From Mesorhizobium sp. WSM4311 (GTDB taxonomy: Bacteria > Pseudomonadota > Alphaproteobacteria > Rhizobiales > Rhizobiaceae), in contig NZ_NSFV01000003.1 of the NCBI RefSeq assembly GCF_002295115.1, forward strand, positions 615,842 to 679,841: DNA of 64,000 nucleotides, read 5' to 3'. The translations under genes and the position numbers were made by a program. Under the pieces are notes generated by a model. It worked only from the letters and a program-made list of their open reading frames with translations. It was not told where the DNA came from and searched no databases. Of this stretch, positions 53,654-63,932 are shown piece after piece (the stretch's first letter is position 1; each line of letters starts with the position of its first letter).

Positions 53654-53940
53654 GGCGCGTCGCCCCCTCTCCGGTGGTCACGCTGAACCGTGCCGCCGCC
53701 CCTTGGCATGCGCGACGGGCCGCAAGCCGGTCTGGCGGCGATCGAAGATCGTGATGGCACAAGGCAGCCTCGATGGCTACCATCTGGCACATGCGGCGCG
53801 GGCCGATATGCAGCGGCGGCTTGGCCTGACAGAGGCAGCGAGAGCCTCCTATCGACAGGCTCTCGAACTCGCCCGCCAGCCGGCCGAACAGCGATTCATC
53901 ATGTCGCGACTTGGGCGGCTCCAGTCCGGCGATTCCGGTT
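53639..53940 (+). pseudogene. C-terminal remnant of an ECF sigma factor with TPR-like tail
   Basis: Across frames the DNA reads YDVLRRVAPSPVVTLNRAA, then (after a frameshift near 53700) MRDGPQAGLAAIED, then (after another near 53750) AQGSLDGYHLAHAARADMQR and RASYRQALELARQ, ending near LGRLQ. This is the distinctive C-terminal tail of ECF42-type sigma factors (DUF6596 plus a helical repeat). The sigma-2 and sigma-4 regions are gone. The fragment joins the DUF1428 remnant directly, and the two families are often neighbours, so a single internal deletion followed by decay explains both. Assignment is by recall. Confidence 0.7.
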
Positions 53941-54142
53941 GGACAAGCATCGGAATTTTCTTGTTTTGTTCTTTCCGCGCCGGTATCTTCGACACTCGAT
54001 TCGTCAATCGAATTTCGTACCCTGCGCGCACAAATTTTTTCGACGCTGTGAATCGTGTGCACAAGCGGGATAAGTCAAAGTTTGTTTATGCCTCATCAAT
54101 CGCCTCTGCTAGCGACTGATCGGGTTTGAAATCGGGGATATC
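53941..54142. other. Gene-free interval upstream of dnaB
   Basis: About 200 bases, AT-rich relative to the window, presumably with the dnaB promoter. No clear element found. Confidence 0.4.
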
Positions 54143-55633
54143 ATGGCAGAGGCAGCGCGGAAATTCGGCGTGGCGGAGCAACCGCTCTATCGCGAGGCAC
54201 CGAACAATATCGAGGCCGAGCAGGCGCTGCTCGGCGCGATCCTCGTCAACAACGATGCCTTCTACCGCGTCTCCGACTTCCTGAAGCCGGGCCATTTCTA
54301 CGAACCCCTGCATCGCAGGATCTTCGAGATCGCGGCCGAGCTCATCCGCATGGGCAAGGTGGCGACGCCGATCACCTTGAAGACCTTTCTGCCGGCCGAC
54401 GAGAAGGTCGGCGACATGACGGTGGCACAATATATCGTGCGTCTGGCGGTCGAAGCCGTCACCGTCGTCAACGCCACTGACTATGGCCGCGCCATCTACG
54501 ACCTTGCCACGCGCCGCGCGCTGATCACCGTCGGCGAGGACATGGTCAACATCGCCTATGATGCGCCGGTCGACATGTCGCCTTCCGAGCAGATCGAGGA
54601 CGCCGAACGCCGCCTGTTCGAACTGGCCGAAACCGGCCGCTACGATGGCGGCTTCGAGAGCTTCACCGACGCGGTCAAGACCGCCGTCGACATGGCCAAT
54701 GCCGCCTATATGCGCGACGGCCATCTGTCGGGTCTTGCCACCGGCATGCGCGATCTCGATCGCCGCATGGGCGGTCTGCAATCGTCCGATTTGATCGTGC
54801 TTGCCGGACGCCCGGGCATGGGCAAGACGTCGCTCGCCACCAACATCGCCTTCAACATCGCCGAGGCCTATGTGCCGGCGCAGCAGGCGGACGGATCGTT
54901 CAAGGCGGCCAATGGCGGCGTGGTCGGCTTCTTTTCGCTCGAAATGTCGTCCGAACAGCTGGCGACCCGTATCATTTCCGAGCAGACTGAAATCTCGTCG
55001 TCAAAGATCCGTCGCGGCGAAATCAGCGAAATGGACTTCGAAAAGCTGGTCGCCTGTTCGCAGACCATGCAGAAGATCCCGCTTTTCATCGACCAGACCG
55101 GTGGTATTTCCATTGCGCAGCTGTCTGCCCGCGCGCGTCGCCTGAAGCGCCAGCGCGGCCTCGACCTGATCGTCATCGACTATATCCAGCTGATGCAGGG
55201 TTCATCCGCCAGGGCCTCGCAGAACCGCGTGCAGGAAATCACCGAGATCACCACGGGCCTGAAGGCGCTGGCAAAGGAACTGGCCGTGCCAATCATCGCG
55301 CTGTCGCAGCTGTCGCGTCAGGTCGAAAGCCGCGAAGACAAACGCCCGCAGCTCTCCGACTTGCGTGAATCCGGTTCGATCGAGCAGGACGCGGACGTCG
55401 TGATGTTCGTCTACCGCGAGGAGTATTACCTCAAGAACCGCGAGCCGAAGCTTGGCACCGAGGAATACGTCAAGTGGGAAAACGAGATGAACGAGATGCG
55501 CGGCAAGGCCGAGGTGATCGTCGCCAAGCAGCGCCACGGCCCGACAGGCTCGGTGACGCTCGCCTTCCACGGCGAATTCACCCGCTTCTCCGATCTTGCG
55601 GAAGAGCATCATATTGCGGAGAGGTTTGAGTGA
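54143..55633 (+). CDS. dnaB: Replicative DNA helicase
   Basis: A 496-residue hexameric helicase that unwinds DNA at the fork. It has an N-terminal primase-interacting domain (EAPNNIEAEQALLGAILVNN), a linker, and a RecA-like motor with Walker A GRPGMGKTS (near residue 219), Walker B LIVIDYIQLM and the LRESGSIEQDADVVMFVYRE region. A short intervening segment (VPAQQADGSFKAANGG) after Walker A is a common alphaproteobacterial insertion. Next on the strand is radA; I see no alr gene between. Confidence 0.97.
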   Translation: MAEAARKFGVAEQPLYREAPNNIEAEQALLGAILVNNDAFYRVSDFLKPGHFYEPLHRRIFEIAAELIRMGKVATPITLKTFLPADEKVGDMTVAQYIVRLAVEAVTVVNATDYGRAIYDLATRRALITVGEDMVNIAYDAPVDMSPSEQIEDAERRLFELAETGRYDGGFESFTDAVKTAVDMANAAYMRDGHLSGLATGMRDLDRRMGGLQSSDLIVLAGRPGMGKTSLATNIAFNIAEAYVPAQQADGSFKAANGGVVGFFSLEMSSEQLATRIISEQTEISSSKIRRGEISEMDFEKLVACSQTMQKIPLFIDQTGGISIAQLSARARRLKRQRGLDLIVIDYIQLMQGSSARASQNRVQEITEITTGLKALAKELAVPIIALSQLSRQVESREDKRPQLSDLRESGSIEQDADVVMFVYREEYYLKNREPKLGTEEYVKWENEMNEMRGKAEVIVAKQRHGPTGSVTLAFHGEFTRFSDLAEEHHIAERFE

Positions 55634-55699
55634 CCTTTTGAGACAGGCCTCGACCCTTCAAGCACCTTTGTGCGCGTATCCGACGGCAGGCCACACCTG

Positions 55700-57103
<1,404 letters not shown>

Positions 57104-57150
57104 CACGGCTCGCCGAGCCGTGAAAAAGAGATCGGAGCGGGGCGAAAGAC

Positions 57151-57810
57151 ATGCCGATTACGCTGCTTGACGGAATCCTGGTCGGCTTCACCCTGGTCTC
57201 GGCGATGCTCGCCATGGTTCGCGGCTTTTCCCGCGAAGTCCTATCGGTCGTCTCGTGGGCGGCGGCAGCGGCGGCGGCTTTCTTCTTCTACAAGCCGGTC
57301 CTGCCCTATCTGAAGCCCTACATCGAGAATGAGAAGATCGCCATGGCGGCCTCCGCCGGCGTCGTCTTCATCGTCGCGCTGATCGTCGTGTCCGTCATCA
57401 CCATGAAGCTCGCCGACTGGATCATCGATTCGCGCATCGGCGCACTCGACCGCACGCTCGGTTTCCTCTACGGCGCCGCGCGCGGCATCCTGGTCGTCGC
57501 GGTGGCGCTTTTGTTCTTCAACTGGCTGGCCGGCGCCAAGGCCCCGGCCTGGGTGACCGACGCCAAATCACGGCCATTGCTGGAATCGATCGGCGCCAAG
57601 ATCGAGAACCTGCTGCCCGCCGACACCGAAAACGCAATCCTCAAGAAGCTCAGCCCGAAAGCGGGTGGCGAGACTCCGGCCGCCCCGGATGCGCCAGCGG
57701 CGGATGTGCCGGCACCAGGTGACGATGCAAATGCGCCGGCCCCGGACGACAATGACGCTGGTCCCGCGGACAACGCAGCCAAGCCAGCACCGGCAGCACC
57801 GGCAAACTGA
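57151..57810 (+). CDS. cvpA: CvpA-family membrane protein
   Basis: A 219-residue inner-membrane protein with four hydrophobic helices (residues about 5-115) and a Pro/Ala/Asp-rich C-terminal tail (APDAPAADVPAPGDDANAPA). CvpA is needed for colicin V production in E. coli and has been tied to envelope stress. It is upstream of purF, its universal partner in proteobacteria. Confidence 0.92.
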   Translation: MPITLLDGILVGFTLVSAMLAMVRGFSREVLSVVSWAAAAAAAFFFYKPVLPYLKPYIENEKIAMAASAGVVFIVALIVVSVITMKLADWIIDSRIGALDRTLGFLYGAARGILVVAVALLFFNWLAGAKAPAWVTDAKSRPLLESIGAKIENLLPADTENAILKKLSPKAGGETPAAPDAPAADVPAPGDDANAPAPDDNDAGPADNAAKPAPAAPAN

Positions 57811-57913
57811 CCCCCGAAAGGGCGCCTGAACAGACGATGGTGTGAACGACTGCACGGCGCGCGTTGCTTTCGACGCGAACCCGCATTATATGGCGATTTT
57901 AGCGGAGCTTAAG

Positions 57914-59383
57914 ATGGCAGACGCAGACGACGTGCTTTCCGCCGAGGCCGACGACCATTTCCATGACGAATGCGGTGTGTTCGGCATCTTCGGCCGGCAG
58001 GACGCAGCGGCAATCGTCACTCTCGGCCTGCATGCGCTGCAGCATCGGGGCCAGGAAGCGGCAGGCATCGTTTCCTATGACGGCAGCCAGTTCCATGTCG
58101 AACGCCATGTCGGCCTGATCGGCGACACTTTCACGAAACAGCGCGTCATCGACAGCCTGCAAGGTAACCGCGCCATCGGCCATACGCGCTACGCCACGAC
58201 AGGCGGCGCCGGCATGCGCAACATCCAACCCTTCTTCGCCGAGTTGGCCGATGGCGGCTTCGCTGTCGCCCACAATGGCAATTTGACCAACGCCATGACG
58301 GTGCAGCGCGCGCTGCAGAAGCAGGGCGCGATCTTCTCCTCGACCTCCGACACCGAGACGCTTCTGCATCTGGTTGCGACCAGCAAGGAACGCGACCTCA
58401 ACTCGCGCTTCATCGACGCCGTACGGCAGGTCGAAGGCGCCTTCTCGCTGGTGGCGATGACGGCCAAGAAGATGATCGGCTGCCGCGATCCGCTCGGCAT
58501 CCGCCCGCTGGTGCTGGGCGACCTCGACGGCGCCTGGATCCTCGCTTCCGAGACCTGCGCGCTCGACATTATCGGCGCGCGTTTCGTGCGCGACCTGAAA
58601 CCCGGCGAGATGGTCGTCGTCACCTCCAAGGGCATTGAAAGCCTGTTCCCGTTCGAGCCGCAGAAGACCCGCTTCTGCATCTTCGAATACGTCTATTTCG
58701 CCCGGCCGGATTCTTCGGTCGAAGGCCGCAACGTCTACGAGGTGCGCAAGCGCATCGGCGCCGAGCTGGCACAGGAAAACCCGGTCGAGGCCGACATCGT
58801 CGTGCCGGTGCCGGATTCCGGCACGCCGGCGGCGATCGGCTTCAGCCAGGCGGCCGGTATTCCGTTCGAGCTCGGCATCATCCGCAACCACTATGTCGGC
58901 CGTACCTTCATCCAGCCCGGTGATTCGATCCGCCACATGGGCGTCAAGCTGAAGCACAACGCCAACCGCCGCATGATCGAGGGCAAGCGCGTGGTGCTGG
59001 TCGACGATTCGATCGTGCGCGGCACCACCAGCCAGAAGATCGTGCAGATGGTGCGCGACGCCGGCGCCCGGGAAGTGCATATGCGCATCGCTTCGCCGCC
59101 GACCAGCGCATCCTGCTTCTACGGCGTCGACACGCCGGAGAAATCGAAGCTCCTGGCTTCGCGCATGTCGGTGGAAGAGATGGCCGAATTCATCCGTGTC
59201 GATTCGCTCGGCTTCCTCTCCATCAACGGCCTCTACCGCGCCGTCGGCGAGGCCAGCCGCAACGATGAGCAACCGCAGTTCTGCGACGCCTGCTTCACCG
59301 GCCAGTATCCGACCCGCCTGCTCGACTTCGAAGGCCACGACAATGTGCGCACGCTGTCGCTGCTGGCGAACAGTGGGGCGTAG
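57914..59383 (+). CDS. purF: Amidophosphoribosyltransferase
   Basis: A 489-residue enzyme of the first committed step of purine synthesis. The glutamine-amidotransferase nucleophile is Cys20 in DECGVFGIF; about 19 residues of propeptide precede it. The PRPP-binding motif is VVLVDDSIVRGTTS. Four cysteines (RFCIFEY, SCFYGVD and the CDACF pair) fit the 4Fe-4S-containing Bacillus-type enzyme rather than the E. coli type. The ATG at 57914 has GGAG upstream; GTG 57842 and ATG 57890 are in-frame alternatives. Confidence 0.96.
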   Translation: MADADDVLSAEADDHFHDECGVFGIFGRQDAAAIVTLGLHALQHRGQEAAGIVSYDGSQFHVERHVGLIGDTFTKQRVIDSLQGNRAIGHTRYATTGGAGMRNIQPFFAELADGGFAVAHNGNLTNAMTVQRALQKQGAIFSSTSDTETLLHLVATSKERDLNSRFIDAVRQVEGAFSLVAMTAKKMIGCRDPLGIRPLVLGDLDGAWILASETCALDIIGARFVRDLKPGEMVVVTSKGIESLFPFEPQKTRFCIFEYVYFARPDSSVEGRNVYEVRKRIGAELAQENPVEADIVVPVPDSGTPAAIGFSQAAGIPFELGIIRNHYVGRTFIQPGDSIRHMGVKLKHNANRRMIEGKRVVLVDDSIVRGTTSQKIVQMVRDAGAREVHMRIASPPTSASCFYGVDTPEKSKLLASRMSVEEMAEFIRVDSLGFLSINGLYRAVGEASRNDEQPQFCDACFTGQYPTRLLDFEGHDNVRTLSLLANSGA

Positions 59384-59407
59384 GCCAGACCTTACGGAAA
59401 TTCTCGC

Positions 59408-60148
59408 ATGACCCTCAACCTTACCGGCCGCGTCGCGGTCGTCACCGGCGCCTCGCGCGGCATCGGCTATTTCATCGCCAGGGAACTGGCCGCCGCCGGT
59501 GCGCATGTCATCGCGGTTGCGCGCACGGTCGGTGGGCTGGAGGAACTCGACGACCAGATCAAGGCGGCCGGCGGCCAGGCGACGCTGGTCCCGCTCGACC
59601 TCGCCGACATGGCCGGCATCGACCGGCTGGGCGGCGCCATCCATGAGCGCTGGGGCAAGCTCGACATCCTCGTCGCCAATGCCGGCGTGCTCGGCGTCAT
59701 CTCGCCGATCGGCCATGTCGAGGCCAAGACCTTCGAAAAGGTGATGACCATCAACGTCACCTCGACCTGGCGGCTGATACGCTCGGTCGACCCGCTGCTC
59801 AGGCTTTCCGATGCCGGCCGGGCCATCATCCTGTCGTCCAACGCGGCGCATTCGGCGCGCGCCTTCTGGGCGCCCTACGCGGCATCGAAGGCGGCGGTCG
59901 AGACCATGATGCGCTCCTGGGCGCATGAGACGCAAAGCCTGCCGCTGCGCGTCAATGCCGCCGACCCGGGCGCCACGCGCACCGCCATGCGGGCCCAGGC
60001 CGTGCCCGGCGAGGATCCGGAGACGCTGCCGCATCCTTCAGAGATCGCCAAGCGCATCGTGCCGTTGGCCAGCCCGGAGCTGAAAGAGACCGGGCTGATC
60101 TTCCAGGCCAAGCACAACCGCTTCGTCGCTTACAGGCAGCCCGAATAA
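59408..60148 (+). CDS. SDR-family NAD(P)-dependent oxidoreductase
   Basis: A 246-residue Rossmann enzyme with cofactor motif TGASRGIGYFIA, NAG in VANAGVLG, and catalytic Ser (LSSNAAHS) and Tyr/Lys (YAASK). It follows purF by 24 bases, as in other Rhizobiales, and may be read from the same transcript. The substrate is unknown. Confidence 0.93.
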   Translation: MTLNLTGRVAVVTGASRGIGYFIARELAAAGAHVIAVARTVGGLEELDDQIKAAGGQATLVPLDLADMAGIDRLGGAIHERWGKLDILVANAGVLGVISPIGHVEAKTFEKVMTINVTSTWRLIRSVDPLLRLSDAGRAIILSSNAAHSARAFWAPYAASKAAVETMMRSWAHETQSLPLRVNAADPGATRTAMRAQAVPGEDPETLPHPSEIAKRIVPLASPELKETGLIFQAKHNRFVAYRQPE

Positions 60149-60210
60149 ATTCACACCTTGGTTTGACGGCTCCCGGATCGCTTGGTGGCCTATGTCAGGG
60201 ATTAAAAGAC

Positions 60211-60254
60211 CCTCCGGCTACGTTCTTCGAACGTAGGACATTCGAAACCGGAGG
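60211..60254 (+). promoter_or_regulatory. Structured leader sequestering the ribosome-binding site
   Basis: CCTCCGG (60211-60217) is exactly complementary to CCGGAGG (60248-60254), which contains the GGAGG ribosome-binding site of the next gene (ATG at 60261). Directly inside is a perfect eight-base hairpin, CTACGTTC-TTC-GAACGTAG (60218-60236). The nested shape could block translation until melted or remodelled. Confidence 0.65.
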
Positions 60255-60260
60255 ATCGAT

Positions 60261-60902
60261 ATGCGCAGACTTCTTCTCGTTGCCGCTACTGCCTTTGTGG
60301 CCGCTCTCGGCGCGACATCAGGTGTGGCCGTCTCGCAAGATGCCAAGATGAGTTTCTTCATCACCAGTGTCGGCTCCGGCAAGGGCGCCGATCTCAGCGG
60401 CCTGAAGGGTGCCGACGCGCATTGTGCTTCGCTGGCCGAAGCCGCCGGCGTCATCGGCAAGAGCTGGCATGCCTATCTGTCGACCAGCGCCGAGGATGCC
60501 CGCGACCGCATCGGCAAGGGTCCTTGGTTCAACGCCGAGGGCGTCAAGATCGCCGACGATGTCGCTTCGTTGCACAGCGACGCCAACGGCATCACCAAAC
60601 AGACGGCGCTCAACGAAAGGGGCGAAGTGGTCAATGGCCGCGGCGACACGCCGAACCGGCATGACATGCTGACCGGGTCGAAGCCCGACGGCACCAGGAT
60701 CGCCGACCAGACCTGCGGCGACTGGACGATGAGCGGCGCCGAAGGGGCGGCGATGATGGGTCACCACGACCGCACCGGGCTCGACGATTCGGCGGCGGCA
60801 AAGTCGTGGAATTCCTCGCATGCCTCACGCGGCGGCTGCAGCCAGGAGGCCCTGAAGGGTACTGGCGGCGACGGGTTGTTTTACTGCTTTGCAACCAACT
60901 GA
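60261..60902 (+). CDS. Exported lectin-like (endostatin/NC10-fold) protein
   Basis: A 213-residue secreted protein. A signal peptide (MRRLLLVAATAFVAALGATS, then GVAVSQ) is followed by a domain starting MSFFITSVGSGKGADLSGLK and a region KSWHAYLSTSAEDARDRIGK, which I recall from rhizobial proteins annotated as lectin-like. Four cysteines (55, 152, 193, 209) can form two disulfides. GGAGG is six bases before the ATG and lies in a strong leader structure. The ligand is unknown. Confidence 0.78.
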   Translation: MRRLLLVAATAFVAALGATSGVAVSQDAKMSFFITSVGSGKGADLSGLKGADAHCASLAEAAGVIGKSWHAYLSTSAEDARDRIGKGPWFNAEGVKIADDVASLHSDANGITKQTALNERGEVVNGRGDTPNRHDMLTGSKPDGTRIADQTCGDWTMSGAEGAAMMGHHDRTGLDDSAAAKSWNSSHASRGGCSQEALKGTGGDGLFYCFATN

Positions 60903-61074
60903 GCAGCGTAGGTCGCAAACCCTACTCAGAGATCCGCCACATCATCACGCGGCTGTGATCTGAGGGGGAAAAGCTGCGCGGCGGTCATCCTTTCGTCATT
61001 TCCCCGGAGTTGTTAGGATCGTAGCGACTCCCACAACAGCGAGAGCCCAAACTGGGCAGAACAAGGAAACTCCC

Positions 61075-61293
61075 ATGGCTACCACCGCAGCATTGGTCTG
61101 GTATCTGGTAATCGCCGGCCCACAGGGCGGCATGGTGGTGCTGCCCAGTACCTTCGACAAGCGCGAACAGTGCACCGCCGCCATCACCGAATATCAGAAG
61201 CAGCCGACACCGGCGGGCTGGTCGGTGCAGTGCGTGCCGAGCGCCTCGCCCTTCACCGACGAGGGCGATGCCGAGGAACCGGCCGCGCAGTAG
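61075..61293 (+). CDS. Small protein of unknown function
   Basis: A 72-residue protein starting MATTAALVWYLVIAGPQGGM with two cysteines (33 and 53) and an acidic tail (TDEGDAEEPAAQ). The hydrophobic start is too short for a clear signal peptide. AAGGAAA lies eight bases before the ATG. It is monocistronic and followed by a hairpin terminator. Family not recognised. Confidence 0.7.
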   Translation: MATTAALVWYLVIAGPQGGMVVLPSTFDKREQCTAAITEYQKQPTPAGWSVQCVPSASPFTDEGDAEEPAAQ

Positions 61294-61309
61294 GGATTTG
61301 ATGCAATAG

Positions 61310-61334
61310 GGCCCGCGGCCGCTTGCCGCGGGCC
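61310..61334. terminator. Intrinsic terminator between convergent genes
   Basis: A 10-base perfect stem, GGCCCGCGGC with GCCGCGGGCC, around a five-base loop, followed by TTCTGATTT. It closes the 72-residue gene and may also serve the convergent OsmC gene. Confidence 0.65.
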
Positions 61335-61342
61335 TTCTGATT

Positions 61343-61849
61343 TCAGCGCCGGGCACTCACTGTCAATTCCGGCTTCTGGCTGATGGTCTGGAACACCACG
61401 CAATAGCGCTCGGTCAGCTTCAGCAGTGCATCGATGCGCTCCTGCGGTTCATCCGTGTCGAGAGCGAAATTGAGCCGGATGGCACGAAAACCGACCGGCG
61501 CGTCCTTGGCGACACCGAGCGTGCCGCGAAAATCGAGATCGCCTTCGGCTTCCACCGTGGCGGCGCCGAGCTTGAACTCGAGCGCCGTCGCCACTGCCTT
61601 CAACGTCACCCCGGCGCAGGCCACCAGTGCTTCCAGCAGCATGTCGCCGGAGCAGAGTTCGAGCCCCGAGCCGCCGGTTGCCGGATGCAGGCCGGCGATG
61701 GCGATCGCCCTGCCCGTCTCGACCTTGCAGGCCACCGACTGATCGTCGATCGAGCCCTTCGCTCTCAGCGTGATCAGTGCCTGCGAGGCGTCGTCGCGGT
61801 AAGCCTGCTTCAGCGGCGCCTGCATGGCCTTGAGTGCGGTTGCATCCAT
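61343..61849 (-). CDS. OsmC-family peroxiredoxin-like protein
   Basis: A 168-residue protein of the OsmC/Ohr superfamily, thiol peroxidases that reduce organic or lipid hydroperoxides. Two cysteines lie in the conserved region (GLELCSGDMLLEALVACAG). The start is the ATG at 61849, with AGAGG upstream. The gene is convergent with the 72-residue gene. Confidence 0.88.
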   Translation of the reverse strand: MDATALKAMQAPLKQAYRDDASQALITLRAKGSIDDQSVACKVETGRAIAIAGLHPATGGSGLELCSGDMLLEALVACAGVTLKAVATALEFKLGAATVEAEGDLDFRGTLGVAKDAPVGFRAIRLNFALDTDEPQERIDALLKLTERYCVVFQTISQKPELTVSARR

Positions 61850-62075
61850 TTTCGTTGCCTCTTTCGCTTTGCGGCCAGCGAGCAGCATGGCTTCGTCAGA
61901 TATCAGATATAAGTGCCGATCGCGTCCTGGAAGCAAGCAATCCCTGCCCCAATGCAAGCTCAGGGCTGGCGTAGCGCTGTGTCGGCTTTCACCCGTATAG
62001 CTGGGAGCCGAGGCCTGATTTCGCAGAGTTCCTCAAGCTATTCCTGTCGCTTCCCGCACCTTTGGTCCGCGCCTT

Positions 62076-62963
62076 ATGGCCGATGTCGCCATTCTCGAAA
62101 CACGCGAAAGGGTTCTCGCCGGAATCCTGCTGACCGGTGCTGCCTATCTCCTATTTTCGACGCAGGACGCCTCGATCAAGCTGCTGGTTACCGGAATGAC
62201 GGTCTGGCAGATCATGTTCTTCCGCAGCATCACCATTCTAGGCGCCTGCGCGGCGATCGGCGGGCCACAGCTGTTTGCCGACACGGTGCGCTCGCAGATC
62301 GTGCGGCCGATGCTGGTGCGCAGCGCGTTCACGCTAGCCGCCTGGCTCTGTTACTACAACGCCGCGCGCAGCCTGCAACTCGCCGAGCTGACCACCGTCT
62401 ACTACGCAGCGCCGATCATCGTCACCGTGTTTTCGGTGTTCCTGCTCGGGGAAAAGGTGCCGATGTCGCGCTGGCTGGCGGTTTTGATCGGTTTTGCCGG
62501 CGTTTTCGTCGCTTGCGACCCGACCCATCTCGGCCTGTCCGTGCCGGTGCTGCTGGTGCTGGCGGCCGCCCTATTGTGGGCCATCGCCATCGTGCTCCTG
62601 CGCAAGACCGCGCTTGCCGAGCGCTCTATGATCCAGCTTCTCCTCAACAATTTCTATTTCTTGGTGTTTTCGACGGTGCCGGCGCTGTTGTGGTGGCATA
62701 CGCCTGATCTGGCCCAGTTGCTGCTTCTCGCCAGCGTCGGCGCGCTTGGCGGTCTGGCGCAATATCTCCTCTTCGAAGGCATGAAGCGCACGCCGGCATC
62801 GATCCTCGCGCCTCTCGAATATAGTTCGCTGTTATGGGCGTTCGCGCTCGGCTTCGCGATCTGGGGCGACGTGCCGCGCCGCGAAGTGTTTCTGGGTGCC
62901 TCCCTGATCATCGCCGCCGGGCTGCTGATCGTCGGCGGCGAGCATTTCCGCAAGCGGCTGTGA
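62076..62963 (+). CDS. EamA/DMT-family transporter
   Basis: A 295-residue inner-membrane protein with ten hydrophobic helices in two EamA halves (LLTGAAYLLFSTQDASIKLL and LVLAAALLWAIAIVLLRKTA). It is 60 bases upstream of a second, dissimilar EamA gene on the same strand, so the pair may be cotranscribed. The substrate is unknown. Confidence 0.9.
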   Translation: MADVAILETRERVLAGILLTGAAYLLFSTQDASIKLLVTGMTVWQIMFFRSITILGACAAIGGPQLFADTVRSQIVRPMLVRSAFTLAAWLCYYNAARSLQLAELTTVYYAAPIIVTVFSVFLLGEKVPMSRWLAVLIGFAGVFVACDPTHLGLSVPVLLVLAAALLWAIAIVLLRKTALAERSMIQLLLNNFYFLVFSTVPALLWWHTPDLAQLLLLASVGALGGLAQYLLFEGMKRTPASILAPLEYSSLLWAFALGFAIWGDVPRREVFLGASLIIAAGLLIVGGEHFRKRL

Positions 62964-63023
62964 TGGGGATGACACTCACTGCTGACCCTACGATGTCAGG
63001 ACCGGACGGGGTAGGTTGTCGGC

Positions 63024-63932
63024 ATGACTGACGTCGCAGCTGCCAAACCCGAAGCCTCCGAACGTACACTTGGCATCATATTGGTGTCGTCATCTGCCGC
63101 GGTGTTCGGCCTGACCGGCGTCTTGACCAAGTCGATCCACGCCGATCCGCTGACCATCACCTGCTGGCGCGGCTTTGTCGGCTCGATTCTGATCAGCCTC
63201 TATGTGCTGTGGCGCCGTCACCGCTCGGGCAACCGCGGCACGCTGCGGCTTGGCTGGCGCGGCTGGCTGCTGGCAGTGGAAGGAGCGCTGGCCAGTATCG
63301 CCTTCATCTCGGCGTTCAAATTCACCTATGTCGCCAATGTCGCGGTCATCTATGCGACGTCGCCCTTCATTGCTGCCCTGCTGGCCTGGGTGCTGGTGCG
63401 CGAGCCTTTCCGCCTGCAAACGATGCTTGCGGCCGCCGTATCGTTGTGCGGCGTGGCCATCATGGTCTGGTCGGGCTTCGGCACCGGCAATCTGTTCGGC
63501 GATGGCCTGGCGCTGCTGATGACGGCCGGCAGCGCGCTCTACATGATCATGGTGCGCGCCTTCCGTGACACGCCCGTTGTGTGGGCCGGCGCGGTTTCAG
63601 CCTTCCTGCTGTTCATATTCGGCTGGTTCGTCACCGATCCCCTGGCGGTTTCGGCAAGGGACGCCGTTCTGCTCGTCACCTTCGGAGCATCCTTCGCATT
63701 GTCGTCGATCCTCTGGACGGAAGGCGCACGGCTCATCCCGGCGCCCGAATCCGGCTTGCTCGGCTCGGCGGAAGTGCCGTTCGCGATCCTGTTTGCCTTT
63801 CTTTTCCTGGCCGAGATACCGCCTCTCGCCAGTATGGTCGGTGGCGCCATCGTGCTCTGCGCGGTGTTCGCCCATGCAGGCCGCGACTGGCTGACAGCCC
63901 GCTCGCAGCAGGCTGCGTCAAATATTTCTTAA
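63024..63932 (+). CDS. EamA/DMT-family transporter
   Basis: A 302-residue protein of the same family with ten hydrophobic helices, starting MTDVAAAKPEASERTLGIIL and with the repeats VFGLTGVLTKSIHADPLTIT and LALLMTAGSALYMIMVRAF. It is clearly diverged from the preceding copy. The last gene of the window; 68 bases follow without a feature. Confidence 0.9.
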   Translation: MTDVAAAKPEASERTLGIILVSSSAAVFGLTGVLTKSIHADPLTITCWRGFVGSILISLYVLWRRHRSGNRGTLRLGWRGWLLAVEGALASIAFISAFKFTYVANVAVIYATSPFIAALLAWVLVREPFRLQTMLAAAVSLCGVAIMVWSGFGTGNLFGDGLALLMTAGSALYMIMVRAFRDTPVVWAGAVSAFLLFIFGWFVTDPLAVSARDAVLLVTFGASFALSSILWTEGARLIPAPESGLLGSAEVPFAILFAFLFLAEIPPLASMVGGAIVLCAVFAHAGRDWLTARSQQAASNIS

